From assembly GCA_051294375.1 (NCBI GenBank), contig CM119264.1, positions 28,119,905 through 28,183,904 on the forward strand: 64,000 nt of DNA, given 5' to 3'. The notes below the pieces were generated by a model that saw nothing but the letters and a program-made list of their open reading frames with translations, made no database searches and was not told where the DNA came from. Positions 12,991-59,579 of this stretch are shown here, in pieces. The DNA is from Paraspadella gotoi. Its lineage: Eukaryota; Chaetognatha. Within the stretch, counting starts at the first letter, position 1. Each line of letters begins with the position of its first letter. The position numbers and the translations under genes are program-made.

Positions 12991-13865
12991 TCGATCAAAT
13001 TAATCACACAAACACCTTAATATTTCGATTTCGATCGACCGAGTCGGTCAAGAGTCAAGGGCTTCATGAACCAAGCTCAATTTGGTAAAACACGTTGAAT
13101 GTGGTTGGGGAAACATATATGCGTGTGGCCCAAACTCTGTTAGTGTGGTTGATAAGTGAGAACATTTAGAAATAAAACAACACTTACCCCCCCCCCAAAA
13201 AAAAAATGAAAACATTTGTCAATGGACCTTAGACATTAACTAGTCCCGATGTTTTAAAGATGTTTCGACAAAACAACTTCTGAGCTCAAAGGAAAACTTT
13301 GTCTCAGGACGACGAGTTAATTTTTAAACGTCAAAAAAACGACCTCTTTAAAAATGATTTATGAGTTTAGTAATTTTTTTGAGTTTCTTTAAGTCAAAAA
13401 CAAAAGACAAATTGAAAAGCGACTTTGCATTCGAGAGAAGTTTGTTTCCCAATGAGGAAATCCTCATTGGATAATTTTAATAATAATAATAATAAGTTTG
13501 TTCCTCAATGAGGAAATCCTCTTTGAATAATTCCTTTTTTATTCAAACGTGTAAAAGCTAAGTTCATATTTTTAATTTAGTTATTATCTATTTTGTTCAT
13601 CAATTTTTTTTGTTTTATTCATTTTAGCTCGACCATTTTGTTTTTGGACTTGTTTTTGACTTTATCACATGTTTTTGTTCTCGGTCAAACACTTTGTTTT
13701 GTTTTTTTTGTTTTTTTTGTATTCTGCTTTGCATTTTTGTTTCTTTTTTTCAGGTTTTCGTACTCTTGTCTTTTACACCGATTCCTCTTTTTCGTGTTCT
13801 TGTACTCAACTTCCGACTTTTCGACTTTTTTAACTTTTTTTTCTCAAATCTCGACAGAAGAAGAT

Positions 13866-14181
13866 GAGTCATCTTCCTTTCAAAATCCCCCAGGGAGTCT
13901 CTCTCTCTCTCTTTGGGAGACCAAACTCTTCAGGTGGAAGATGAGAAGATGAAGATGAAGAAGAAGAAGAAGATGAAGATGAAGAAGATACGAGAGAGAG
14001 ATCCCCAGGGAAGTCTTCTCTTTCTCTTCTGGGAGACCAAACCTCTTCAGGTGGAAGATGAAGAAGATGAAGAAGAAGAAGAAGATGAAGAAGAAGATGA
14101 GTCATCTTCCTTTCAAATCCCCAGGGAGTCTCTCTCTCTCTCTTTGGGAGACCAAACTCTTCAGGTGGACGAGGTTGGAAA
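13866..14181 (+). repeat. Minisatellite of about 115 bases with acidic-codon runs
   Basis: Three units share ATCCCCAGGGAGTCTCTCTC, TGGGAGACCAAACTCTTCAG and GTGGAAGATGAAGAAG, ending in an N gap (14182-14445). Frames are open because of GAAGAT runs but the frame changes between units, so a coding exon is not supported. Confidence 0.7.
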
Positions 14182-14698
14182 NNNNNNNNNNNNNNNNNNN
14201 NNNNNNNNNNNNNNNNNNNNNNNNNNNNNNNNNNNNNNNNNNNNNNNNNNNNNNNNNNNNNNNNNNNNNNNNNNNNNNNNNNNNNNNNNNNNNNNNNNNN
14301 NNNNNNNNNNNNNNNNNNNNNNNNNNNNNNNNNNNNNNNNNNNNNNNNNNNNNNNNNNNNNNNNNNNNNNNNNNNNNNNNNNNNNNNNNNNNNNNNNNNN
14401 NNNNNNNNNNNNNNNNNNNNNNNNNNNNNNNNNNNNNNNNNNNNNAAAAATCCACACAAATAAATTCAAACCTTTGATGTTGCGATTTTTGAGGGGGCTG
14501 TTATTGTTGTTATTGTTGTTTGATGTTGAGGCTGTTGGTTGTGTTGCTAAAGGATGGAGGTTTAATGTTTTTCTTTCAGGTTCATGTTTCTTTCTTTCTT
14601 TCTTTTTCAATTTTTTAAAGATATTTGTCGTTTCTTGTCTAAGACTTTTTTCTCAGGTTTGTCGGTGATTTTCTTTCCTTTGACTTTTGGCTTTAATC

Positions 14699-14814
<116 letters not shown>

Positions 14815-15521
14815 ATAGACAATAGACAATATTAATTACTTGCGGCTTTAGGCACCTTGAGGGCCTTTAAAAGCTACCTATTTCTCAAGAATATTTACAA
14901 ATTGTAATTGACTTTGAAACAAAAGTGCATCGCACTTCTAAGAGAAAGAGAGAGACGAAGGAAAGAGAAATCTGTGAAAACTTGTGAAATCTTTTGGAGT
15001 AAAAGCGACATCAGTCACTTTCCTCAAGGCGTCTTGGACAAGTTTAAATTTTCATTTCCAAAAAATATGGCAAGGCTTATATTAGGATCTTATGTTAGCA
15101 CAAAGTCATACGATTATAGTATAATATAGTATAGTATACAATTATAGTAAAACCTTAACGAAATCGAAACGGATTTTTCGTAGATTGTTAATTTTTTTGT
15201 ACCCTTTGACTCTTGTTCATTCTTTTCTAATTTAACTATTTTTTTTCCATTTTTTTTACATCTTTGTATTTATCAAAATGTCTTATTCTTTCTCTGGTTT
15301 TTCTTTTCCTCTTCTTTTTTCTTTCTATTTCCTTATTCTTCTCTTATTCCCCAGATCTTCCTTCAATTGTCATTTACTCTTCTTATGTTTCGCTTCTTCT
15401 TCTTCTTTTTTTTTTTAAACTTCGGTCTCCGTTGACTTTTTCCACTTTTGCCAGTCTCTCAGCGTGATCCATCACTAAATCTTTTTTTTTTAACTCTCTT
15501 CTCTCTCTCTCTCTCTCTCTC

Positions 15522-15595
<74 letters not shown>

Positions 15596-16287
15596 ACTTA
15601 GCGTCATTCTCTCAGGACCGCTATTGTTTTAAAAGCTCTGAATCGAGAGAAACACATTAGACCTTTTCAAGTTTTGACTTCAACTTAAGAACTTCGTAAC
15701 GACTGATTATCTTTCCTTCACATCGCAACTTAAAAAAAATTCGACGCGCGTTTTCAACGGACGAAAAAATCACATTTTTTTATTTTGTGCATCAAATTCA
15801 TTTTTTTTCTTTTTCTCAATTTTAACAAAAGGAGATTTACTATCATTAATCATTAATCATTAAACCTTCAAGTCATCGTCTTCCATAATTAAAACAACAT
15901 GGCTCTTAATCAAATATTTAATAATTAAAACAACATAATTAAAACAACAATTAACAATTAACAACAACCATTAAAACAACATAATTATTAATTCAAAAAA
16001 CATAATTAAAACAACATGGCCCTTTGTTTGTTTCTTTTTATAATTTTCCTTATTGTTTAAATTTTAAAACATTTTTCTTTCAACATTAAAACTCATTCTA
16101 CAAAGCCCGTCATATTCTATTCATTTCGCAAGTTTTTTTTTTTTAATGTGTGTTTTTATTTTACTCTTCAAATTCCGAGAGATACTACATTGAAAGACAA
16201 AGTGTATATTAACGACTAAATGACAATAACTGATGACACTTGAGACCAAAATTCTTCATCTCACTTTGTCTGGGCTGCGATTACCAG

Positions 16288-16326
<39 letters not shown>

Positions 16327-16446
16327 AGACGAGAACCGACGAGAAAAAATCACAAGGTCACACGAAAATACTTTATACGGATGGGAGGGGAGAAAGAAAG
16401 AGAGTGACGAGGGAGAGAGAGAGAGAGAGAGAGGGAGAGGAGAGAG

Positions 16447-16478
<32 letters not shown>

Positions 16479-16989
16479 GAGAGAAGAGAGAGAGAGAGCG
16501 AGAGAGAGAGAAGAGAAAGAAAGAGAGAGAAAGAGAGAGAGATGGGGAGCTGGATATCAATCGGAAACGTTAGAGACGAAAGCAACAAGATCAGATTCAC
16601 TAAATAGTTTGACGTTTTGTGACACGCCGTGGCGTCTCGTGGCATCTCGTGGCGTGGAATGAATTTCCTTGGCGTGGCGTAACTAAACGTGACCTCAAAG
16701 ACCGTGACGTGACTCGACCTTGAAGGTGAAGGTCATCGTTTCACACGATTCACTCGATCGAGTGAAAAGTGAAAGGTTCACAGTGAACAGGCCTCTCCCT
16801 TCGCTAATGTCGAGGACGAGTGAACGTGAAACAGTTGGGGGGTGCGAATTAAGGCACGTCAGGTAGCAAGACAGATGCCAACAGGTGCTGAAAAGTGTCA
16901 ATAGATGCTGAGAGGCGTGCCGAGATGGATGTCTGCACTAATCGGAATGCGATGGGAGAAAAACAATTTCCAATCGATCGATCTTTTCA

Positions 16990-17326
16990 TTCTTCTTTTC
17001 TTTTTTTTCTGCCTTTCTTTCTTACTCTCTTTATTTATTTCTTTATTTCTTTATTTATTTCTTCATTTCTTTCTTTCTTACTCTCTTTATTTATTTATTT
17101 ATTTTTTTATTTATTTCTTCATTTCTTTCTTTCTTTATTTCTTTATTTCTTTATTTATTTATTTATTTATTTCTTCATTTCTTTCTTTCTTTCTCTGTTT
17201 ATTTATTTATTTATTTCTTTATTTTTTTCTTCATTTCTTTCTTTCTTTCTCTCTTTATTTATTTATTTATTTAAAAAAAGAGGAGATTTATTATTATTTA
17301 TTTATTTATTTATTTTTGGTTTATTT

Positions 17327-17358
<32 letters not shown>

Positions 17359-17559
17359 TTACTATTCTTTCTTTCTTCTCTCTTTATTTATTTATTTAAT
17401 TATATTATTTATTCTTTCTCTTTGCTTTCTTTTTGTCTTGTCTTCTNNNNNNNNNNNNNNNNNNNNNNNNNTCTTTCTTTCTTTCTTTCTTTCTTTCTTT
17501 ATTTATTTATTAATTTATTTATTCATTTCTTTCTTTATTTATTTATTTATTCCTTCATT

Positions 17560-17615
<56 letters not shown>

Positions 17616-17625
17616 TCGTCCCCAA
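16990..17625 (+). repeat. (TTTA)n/(TTTC)n tetranucleotide region with a gap
   Basis: Interleaved TTTA and TTTC arrays with 25 N at 17447-17471, ending in a pure (TTTC)n tract at 17560-17617. Confidence 0.9.
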
Positions 17626-18229
17626 CTCTAGTTGCCTTCGCCAAAAAAAAATTTCGTTTATTAGTTTTCGATATTTTCGTAGTGAAGACCAAAAATAATA
17701 AATCGTATTTTTGTTTTTAGACTTTTTTTCTTCTGAAAGTCATCCAGAATCGTCGTAGTCATCGTCGTCGTCATCATCCTCATCTTCATTCAATGAAACG
17801 ATTTTCTTCTCCCATTAAATTCGTCATTATCTTCGTCTTCGTAATTCAATTTTAGATTCGTCCTCCCGAGTTTTTAATCACCGACGATATTTTCCGATCA
17901 TCTGGAATTGTTGTCGTTGTCGTTGTTGTTGTCGATCTTAATTATCCTTATCTATGTTGTCGTTGTTCTTCTTCTTTCAGTTCACTGAACTGCTCTGACT
18001 GAACCTTTCCGAAAACGTAAACAAAAATAGGTAAACAATAACAATAAACAATAACGAAGCCAAAGGATATTTATTTCGCAAAACGATTTACGTAAACAAT
18101 CTCCCTGTAGCGTAAACGAAATCGATATTACTTTTGACTTTTCTCAACGAGAGAGAGAGAGACTTTTACCTCGGGGTTAGAAATAAGCGGAATTCCTTGT
18201 AAGAAAGATTCGCGCGCCAACGACGATCG

Positions 18230-18625
18230 CATTTTGTTTTCGTCTTCGTCGTTGTTCTTCGTCGTTGTCTTCGCCGTTGTCGACGTCGTTTTCTTCGTCC
18301 TCATCTTCATCTTTGCCTTCGTCTTTGTCTTCGTCGTTTTTTTCGTATTTGTCTCCATCACTTGTCGTTGTTCTTCGTCGTTGTCTTTGCCGTTGTCTTC
18401 GTCGTTTTTTTCGTCGTTGTCTTCGTCGTTGTCTTCGTCTTCATCTTCATCTTTGCCTTCGTCTTTGTCTTCGTCTTGTCTTCGTATTTGTCTCCATCAC
18501 TCCTCGTGGGTTCGTCGTCGTTGTCTTCGTCTTTGTCTTCGTCTTTGTCTTCGTCTTTGTCTTCGTCTTTGTCTCCATCGCTCGTCGTGGGTTCGTCGTC
18601 GTTGTCTTCGTCCTTGTCGTAGTAC
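18230..18625 (+). repeat. CTTCGT-type minisatellite
   Basis: Hexanucleotide-like GTCTTCGTCTTTGTCTTCGT arrays contain two larger units marked by GTCTCCATCACTC and GTGGGTTCGTCGTCGTTGTC. Confidence 0.75.
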
Positions 18626-18812
18626 GATAAACACAAAGGATTTGACTTTTATTCCACCAATCCTTTAAATCCGAAGCGTTGAATTGTCAGGCGTTTGCCT
18701 GATCGATGGAGCCTCTCTTTATCGGATTCTCTTATCAAACCTGTCGTCAACTAAGATCCAATCTTTTGCAATTGGCGACACAATCGTTCGGCTTTTCATG
18801 AATCTTTAATTT

Positions 18813-20577
18813 AAGAGATTTTTTGGTTAGAAAAAAGTTTTGAAGTTTTTTTTTGTGTGTGTGACTTTTACTTTCACACGCATAAAATTCGCCACAAGCC
18901 GACGCTGAGACAAGTTCAGAGAAAAAAAATTGATTATCCCCAAAGATTTTCACACGCTACTTTTAAATTCCGACTCTAAACATTTTTTTTTCTTTCCTTC
19001 GAAACAACATCCTTCGTTTATTTATTTATTCTAGTTTTTTTTTTTTTTTTGTTGAGGGAAGCAGATTTTTATTTAAATTCGGATCTGCGATCGGATTGTC
19101 TGAAAACAACGAACCCTCACCAGAGGAAATTCCGATTGAATTAAACATAGAAACAAAAAAAACACAAAAACAAAAACAATTTCGTTTTTTGGGAAAGAAT
19201 TTTGATTTTTTGTTATTTTTTATAAAAGGAAACCTGAATGTTGGCCAGTTCGTTTGAATTCAAAAAAAAGATTTTAGACTCTTAACTTTTCTTTTTTCGA
19301 AAAATAAAAACAATCATAAGATAGAGTCCGGAGAGAAGAGGAGAGAGAGCACCGAGAGAGAGAGAGATGAGATGAGAGAGAAGAGAGACGAGAGAAAGAT
19401 AGCGACGACGAGAGAGAAGAGAAACACCACCGGATCGAAACTTTGAGATGAAGATGAGAGAGAAAGAGAAATAGACTCAAAACTCAAGTCAAAAGTCAAT
19501 CGAACGAATCTTTTCAAATCCGATTGGCTAAATCCAGATTGCGTGAAAAAAAAATAACTAACGTTTGTGAAAAAAAAAATGTAATCACTCTTTGACTCTG
19601 TCTCGGTCGTTCTCCGTATCTCCCCTCGCCTCCTTCTGTCGGCCCCTATAGCTCAGCTCACTCTCTCCAGTCATAAGAGATTTTTGGTAGAAAAAAGTTT
19701 TTGAAGGTTTTTTTTTGTGTTGTGTGACTTTTACTTTCACACGCATAAAATTCGCCAACAAGCCGACGCTTAGAACAAGTTCTTCAGAGGAAAAAAATTG
19801 GATTATCCCCAAAGATTTTCACACGCGCTACTTTTAAATTCCGACTATAAACATTTTTTTTCTTTTCCTTCGAACAACATCTTCGTTTATTTATTTATAT
19901 CTAGTTTTTTTTTATTTGAAATTTGTTCCGTTTTTTTTTTTTTTTTGTTGAGGGAAGCAGATTTTTATTTAAATTCGGATCTGCGATCGGATTGTCTGAA
20001 AACAACGAACCCTCACCAGAGGAAATTCCGATTGAATTAAACATAGAAACAAAAAAATACAAAAAACAGAAAACAATTTCGTTTTTGGGAAAGAATTATT
20101 TTTTGGTTATTTTTTATAAAAGAAACCTGAATGTTGGCCCAGTTCGTTTGAATTCAAAAAAAAGATTTTAGACTCTTAACTTTTCTTTTTTCGAAAAATT
20201 AAAACAGATCATCAAGATAAGTCCGGAGAGAAGAGGAGAGAGAGCACCCGAGAGAGAGAGAGATGAGATGAGAGAGAAGAGAGACGAGAGAGAGAGATGA
20301 GAGACGACGACGAGAGAGAAGAGAAACACCACCGGATCGAAACTTTGAGATGAAGATGAGAGAGAAAGAGAAATAGACTCAAAACTCAAGTCAAAAGTCA
20401 AATCGAAACGAATCTTTTCAAATTCCGAGGCTAAATCCAGATTGGCGTGAAAAAAAAATAACTAACGTTTGTGAAAAAAATAATGTAATCACTCTTTGAC
20501 TCTGTCTCGGTCGTTTCTCCGTATCTCCCTCGCCTCCTTCTGTCGGCCCCTATAGCTAAGCTCACTCTCTCCAGTCA
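18813..20577 (+). repeat. Imperfect direct tandem duplication, unit about 0.86-0.9 kb
   Basis: Copy one runs 18813-19672 and copy two 19673-20577. Both carry, in the same order, ACTTTCACACGCATAAAATT, ATTATCCCCAAAGATTTTCA, GCAGATTTTTATTTAAATTC, GAAACACCACCGGATCGAAA and CTGTCGGCCCCTATAGCT. Differences are mostly one-base indels plus one longer T-rich insertion in copy two. No coding capacity is evident. Confidence 0.88.
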
Positions 20578-20625
20578 AGGAGGGACCATTCCATTCTCTG
20601 CTCGGCTACGTAAACCCCACTCTCT

Positions 20626-20678
<53 letters not shown>

Positions 20679-21174
20679 CCTCCTCTCCTCTTTGCTCGTG
20701 CTGATTCCAGATTTGGTTCTCTGTGAAGTGCGAGTGAGTGATCACGACTTTCTGGCAACAAACGAAAACTTTTNNNNNNNNNNNNNNNNNNNNNNNNNTT
20801 TTTTTACTCTGTTCGATTTTCATTTCTGATTCTCCTTCGTTCTCTCCCTCTTTTTTTCTCTCCCTTTCTTTTGTTCTCCCTCTTTTTCGCGCTCTCGCTC
20901 TTTCTTTCTCACTCTTTTTCGCTTTCTTAGGCTCGCTCTATCTCTTACTTTCGTTTTAAACTATTATTGAGAATCTTGTAATCCGAAATTACCACGTCTC
21001 TCTCTCTCTCTCTCTCTCTCTCTGTCATTCCTGAATGAAATACTCGTTCATCTCCTTTGTGATTGTTTGTGATTTGGTTCTTCACTCGTTGTCATCGACG
21101 TCCGATTTTTCTCCATCAAGAAAAGTTATTTCCATCTCGACGATTTTTTTCCCTTTTTTTTCTTTTCCATCCTC

Positions 21175-21309
<135 letters not shown>

Positions 21310-21442
21310 TAAAAAACAGTGATTTTAAAGTTAAAAAAAAATTAATACCATTCTTCCTTCGTAGCATTGATTTTTTTTTCCTTTACTTTCTCCGTTATCG
21401 AATATATTAATTTAAATAATAAATTTATTCTTTTTTTTTCAG

Positions 21443-46077
<24,635 letters not shown>

Positions 46078-46162
46078 TCATCGTGGTTGCAGTCGTCAAC
46101 TACAGATTGTTTTTTTTAGATATTATTTCCCTCTCTTACGACGATTTTTTCTGTCAATTTAT

Positions 46163-46172
46163 AATAAATAAA
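46163..46172 (+). terminator. Likely polyadenylation signal of gene 1
   Basis: Two overlapping AATAAA hexamers (AATAAATAAA), followed by a T-rich stretch, 86 bases after the gene 1 stop codon. Confidence 0.55.
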
Positions 46173-46680
46173 TTTTTCTTTTCTTGACTTATACAATGAA
46201 AACTGGCAAGGGGGATAGAAGTATTAATCACTGAATTTTTGCTCTCTTTCTTTATTTAATCCTGAAGATTGATCATAATAATTATTGTTGAAGAATGCAA
46301 CAATTTTGTTTAATAGAACTTCAATACAAATCAATTCTTTTTACTCTAAATATAACGAGTATATTTGTAGAAGTAGTACATTCATAGGAATCAGCTTACC
46401 ATGTCAATTGTCCAAAGTATGTTATCATTTATTAGTTCGATAAAAAGTTAGTATGGTAGTCAGCGGATTAGTTCAAATGTTTTGAAATGTATTTTTAGCA
46501 AAAAATTATGTATTTGTAGAAAAGATCTCATGTCAAATCCTTTGCCTCAACTTGGCATAGAAAATGATAAACATTTTCTACAGTATAAACGATCGTAATT
46601 GTTTCTCTGGAAAAGGTTGTGTGGAACCTTTGAAGAGACAGTAATATTATTATTATAGTGTCAGAACCGTTCAATATAAG

Positions 46681-46850
46681 CAGTCCCTGAGCTTCGGATC
46701 AGGCTGTAACACCATGTTACAGGCGGGTTAAGCGCCCCGTCCCTCTTAACTGCCAGACGACTACCGGGCTAGAACCCCAGACCTTTGTGTTGGGAGGCGA
46801 ATGACTTGCCTCCGCGCGCACCAATGGCCGCGCCGATGAACGGTTGTGGA
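46681..46850 (-). mobile_element. tRNA-derived SINE-like repeat downstream of gene 1
   Basis: Read on the minus strand, a tRNA-like head (about 46765-46837) carries GGTGCGCGCGG (A-box-like), CCTCCCAACACAAAGGTC (anticodon-arm-like) and GGGGTTCTAGCCC (B-box-like). A body with TAACATGGTGTTACAG follows. Confidence 0.65.
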
Positions 46851-46914
46851 TTTTAGTCCACCATACCTTACTTTTACTGCAGAAAATGTTTATTATTTTT
46901 TATGCCGCGCATTT

Positions 46915-47114
46915 GATTCGTCGGCCGTAGGTTTAAACTGGCTTTAACATGGAATCAAAGGATTTTCTACTTAATTTATAGTACATCATTAATTTCGCCA
47001 TTTATTTACCTCTACAAAAAATAACTTATTCACGATTTATTCGACATTTACGTCATTCGAGACTTAGAAAACCTTGCTCCATGTTAAAGCCAGTTAACCT
47101 ACGGCCGACGAATC
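46915..47114. repeat. 200-base hairpin-forming inverted repeat
   Basis: Arms of about 38 bases: GATTCGTCGGCCGTAGGTTT (46915) through TTTAACATGGA, and the complement TCCATGTTAAAGCCAG to ACGGCCGACGAATC (47078-47114), separated by about 124 AT-rich bases. It looks like a small MITE. It lies between gene 1 and the Rab gene. Confidence 0.75.
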
Positions 47115-48391
47115 GATACTCCGAACGTGCCGACCCTCTCTATCTCCTTATATCTGTTCCGGCCATTTAAGAAATATTGATAGAACATTTTCTACATATA
47201 TGTTCATAAATTAAAACTGCGGCATTACGAAGCTTACGGACTACGACATTGTCGTCTTTTAATAAAGTTGTAGATGTGGAAGAAAATTCGCCCATCCACT
47301 AGCCTGTCGTTATGGCCAAAGATATTAATATGAAATATATAATTCTCTCTCTCTCTCGTATAAACTGAGTTCATTGTTTACGTTATTGCCAATATTTTCT
47401 GTAAAATACAATCTTGAACATCGCAAATTTTGTCCCCGTTTTATCTCTAAAAATAAAAATTCCTATTTCTCTTCATAAAAGTATTTGTTTTTACAAATAT
47501 TCATGAGCTTTTTTCCGTTTCGTCGAGTTTCGATTTTCTAAGCTCGATTTCTCTATTGAATTTTGGGCCCGGAATCGAGCATTCTGCTCTTACCGTGCTC
47601 GTAGTACAAATCCTTATGGAACCAAAATCGAAATCCTTAATATAGGGCGACTTGATTACGCGAGGAAGCGATTTTTGGGTGACGTTTTGGGCGATAACTT
47701 TTGAATGCCTGGACCGATTTTGCTGATTTTTTGCATGAAGCGCTCGAAAAGAATTCCCTATCATTTGGTATCAAATTTGTACGAAAAAAATTTTAAATAA
47801 AACTCTTGTGTTCTCGCTAACTATGTACTTCTATATTCTACGTGACTTCATGTCGCGTTTTTAATCCTGACGTCGAGTTGAGCTTCAACGATCGTCGCGT
47901 CTAATTTAACATCGGAACTTTTTTTTCAACGTTACTCTTATCGGTAAGTAACGACATAAGCCCTAGTTTTAGAAGAAAAAAAATTCCTTTATATTTAAAA
48001 TAATAAGATTTCTATACTAATTATCGCTGATATCGTAATTCTTGGATTTAGAGAATTAAAAAAAAACAAAACAAAAGGAACTTAAAAATTATCTTCCACG
48101 ATTCGAAATTCCTCGATCGAACGAGGAAATCATATTCCATTGTCTTAAATCCGAATCCACGTCGTCGCTTTTCTCAAATTCGTAATTCGCCACGCCACGC
48201 CCACTTCCGTCATCGCGTGACGTCGAATTCCCTCCATCCTTCTTCCGACTCCTCAAAACCCGCGACCAAAAACGCCGCTTCGATTCCAGCCGCGCGCCCG
48301 CAGCCTCGGCGCCGATCAGCAGCGGCAGCGGCAGCGGCGGTCGACCAATCGCCTCGTCATCCCCCTCCTCCTCCTCCTCCTCCTCCTCCCG

Positions 48392-56397
<8,006 letters not shown>

Positions 56398-58161
56398 TTT
56401 GTAAAGATTTGTTTAGTGATTAAAAATATCGCAAACACAAACATTCGCGTTTAATACGTTTTAAAATTACTCTTTGACTTCGGTGAGCTTTTCCTTTACC
56501 TTTACCTCTCTATGTGATAGGGTTTCACAGAGTCAGACCTTGGCCACAAATTCTATTCATATCGATTAATATCTCATAATATAACATACTTAAGTAACTT
56601 ATAAAAACTAAGCTGAGCTTTTTCCCGCCAAGCTTCCAAACAGAGCGATTTTGTTTTTTTTATCCAAACGATACCATTTGATCTTTATGAAATGTATGGA
56701 TAATTTTATATTGTTTGTACCAATTTTAAACTAAGTGACAAATGTTTTTTCCCCACCGAGCTTCTTAGAAATCCACAATGAACGATTTTTTTTATTCCCA
56801 ACGATTTCATTTCCTTTTTATCAATTAGTTATTGTCAAATTTTTTTTAAAACTATGATCAGAATCTAATTCGTGATTGTATTAATTAATCTTCTGCTAAC
56901 GATCAACATCTGCTGGTTGTTTTTTTTAATCGAAAAAAAAATATGCAAAAGCGAACGTGTACTTTCTCTATTTGCTTTATTTTTCTTTCTTCATTTTTTT
57001 CTCTCTAATTTTTATTTTTTATTTTCTTGTTTTATTTTTTTTATTTACGTATTTACGTGTTAAGTTTACTATTTATTTATATATTTTTTTATTTTTACAA
57101 TCTATACTTTTCATTTTACTACTTTGGTTTTCGTATTTGTGTCCGTTCTTTCTCTTCTGGTCCGCTTCTGGTTCGCTTCTCGTACGCTTCTCGTTCGCTT
57201 CTCCTTTTACTCCTTCCGATTCCTGTTGAATTTAATAGAGAATCAATGAGACTCCGCTTCCCTTTTACATCTTCTCTTTCCCCTCGGGAGAAAAGATCTG
57301 AAACTGGGGACTCGGTTAATGGTTAATCGCTATCGTCGTCGTCGTCGACGTCGTCGTCGTCGTCGTCGTCGTCATCGTCGTAAGATTCGTCTTACTCGTC
57401 CTCGTTCTAATGGCTCATTTGCATAAAATTAGAATCGACGACGACGACGACAACGACGACGACAAATGGCGTTGACGATCGAGAGAAAGATTCATCGTGT
57501 TCTTTTGTCTTCTCCGATCTCGTTCTACGGCGGTGAAAGATAGAGGCCGTCACCGTCGACGCGGTAAGGGCCGTAATTAGCCTTAATTCGTTTATGATTT
57601 TTTTCACCAAAAAGTTAAAAGGGGGGAAGGTCGTCGAATTTGATAATGATGGATGCTTTTTTGGAACTGAGTATTGAGTAACCTCTTTGGGGATTCGGTT
57701 AAAATAACATTTTATTTAGGAAAATACTATCGATCACTCTTTAATCTTTATTTTCTCTTCTCTTCCCCTCTCACTCTCTCTCTCTCTCTCGTCTCTCTCT
57801 CTCTCTCTCTCATCTCTCTCTCGTCAATCTCTTCATCTCATCTTCTCTTGTCCGTTTTTCAGACTTATTTGTCATCAATATCTCTCTCTGCCGCGAGATT
57901 ACACCTTCGCTTTATTCCTCTCATCGACTCTGCTCTCTCTCTCATTCCATCTCTGTCGCCCACTTTCTTCTCGCCCCTTTTCCCCGGAATTTTTTTTTCT
58001 CGCCGTCTCTGTCTCTGTCGCCTGTTTTTCTATCTCTCTCTCTCTCGCGGTCTCTGTTGAGCAATTAAGGAAATCGTTGAAGCGAAACAAAAGATTTGAC
58101 TCAGGAGACGAAAAGCGACAAAACGAGAAGAGCGTTGAGTAAACGATGATTTAAAAATCAC

Positions 58162-58170
58162 CTAAAACCC

Positions 58171-58204
<34 letters not shown>

Positions 58205-58491
58205 NNNNNNNNNNNNNNNNNNNNNNNNNNNNNNNNNNNNNNNNNNNNNNNNNNNNNNNNNNNNNNNNNNNNNNNNNNNNNNNNNNNNNNNNNNNNNNNN
58301 NNNNNNNNNNNNNNNNNNNNNNNNNNNNNNNNNNNNNNNNNNNNNNNNNNNNNNNNNNNNNNNNNNNNNNNNNNNNNNNNNNNNNNNNNNNNNNNNNNNN
58401 NNNNNNNNNNNNNNNNNNNNNNNNNNNNNNNNNNNNNNNNNNNNNNNNNNNNNNNNNNNNNNNNNNNNNNNNNNNNNNNNNNNNNNNNNNN
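58162..58491. repeat. TC tract running into an assembly gap
   Basis: (TC)n from 58172 followed by 287 N. Similar gapped TC tracts lie at 59052-59215, 62598-62925 and 63270-63596. Confidence 0.9.
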
Positions 58492-59047
58492 AGAGATAGG
58501 AAGCTAAGAGAAAATGGAAAATTGCTTTCTTGGATTTGTTTTGAATTGAAAATAAACAAACGCAGACAGTTACCATGACGACAGTTTATCTCTCTAAACA
58601 AGTTGATGAATTTAACGAAAATAAACTTCGTTTTAAGGACGACGACGACGACGACGACGACGACGGAGACGTCGACTACGACGACATTCAGTAATACGAA
58701 AATAGAAAGTGAAATATTTTCTCTTCGATTTAACTTTTTCAAAGTTCAAAATCTTGTTCCCGAATTTCCCAACTTTCAATTAGAGAAATTAGTCGATCTC
58801 CATTTACTTCCTCCTCCTCCTCCTACTCCTCCTCCTCCTTTTCCTCCTCCTCCTCTCCCAGGGTCGAGATTTCGTCCATCTCATATTTCACTCACCCTTT
58901 TGCTCTCACACATCGGATTCCCTTGACCACACTTCTCTCTTCTCACTCCTCACACCATCTTTCTCTCCAATTCGTTTTCTTATAAGAGTCAACCCCCAGC
59001 CACCCACAATTTGCTGATTCTGCATGTTTTAACTTTTTGAAATTATC

Positions 59048-59081
<34 letters not shown>

Positions 59082-59579
59082 NNNNNNNNNNNNNNNNNNN
59101 NNNNNNNNNNNNNNNNNNNNNNNNNNNNNNNNNNNNNNNNNNNNNNNNNNNNNNNNNNNNNNNNNNNNNNNNNNNNNNNNNNNNNNNNNNNNNNNNNNNT
59201 CTCTCTCTCTCTCTGTGACCAAAAGCTTACTCTCTTTCGTCTTTGCCCTACCTTTTCTCGAACCTGGAACCGAATTGAATTCCTTCGCACGGTTTACCTC
59301 TTGAGGGTTGAATCGCTGGAAAGTTCTTACTTTCTCTCAGGGTAAGGCTCTTCATCTCTTAGAAGTCGATTACCGTTTCTTCTCTCACTTACCCTGTTGC
59401 AAGTTCTCTGCATCTCAGTCTTTAATCTCAAGAAGAGCGATCGCTTTCTTACTATTTTATCTTACTTATCTTTTTCTTCCTTACCTCTCTCTCAGGACGA
59501 CTTATCTTTCTCTTCCTTACCCTATTTCCATCCTACTTTTCTCAAGGTAGGTTCTCTTCTCTCTCCCCCAAATCCGGAA

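Noticed and set aside
14182-14445. Open frames running through N gaps here and at 27855, 34411, 58205, 59809, 61806, 62632 and 63296
   Set aside because: Their length comes from undetermined bases, so they carry no coding evidence.
47501-47764. 87-codon minus-strand frame
   Set aside because: Mixed composition, but no splice sites or recognised family. The DNA reads like part of a dispersed repeat, so it was not called as a gene.
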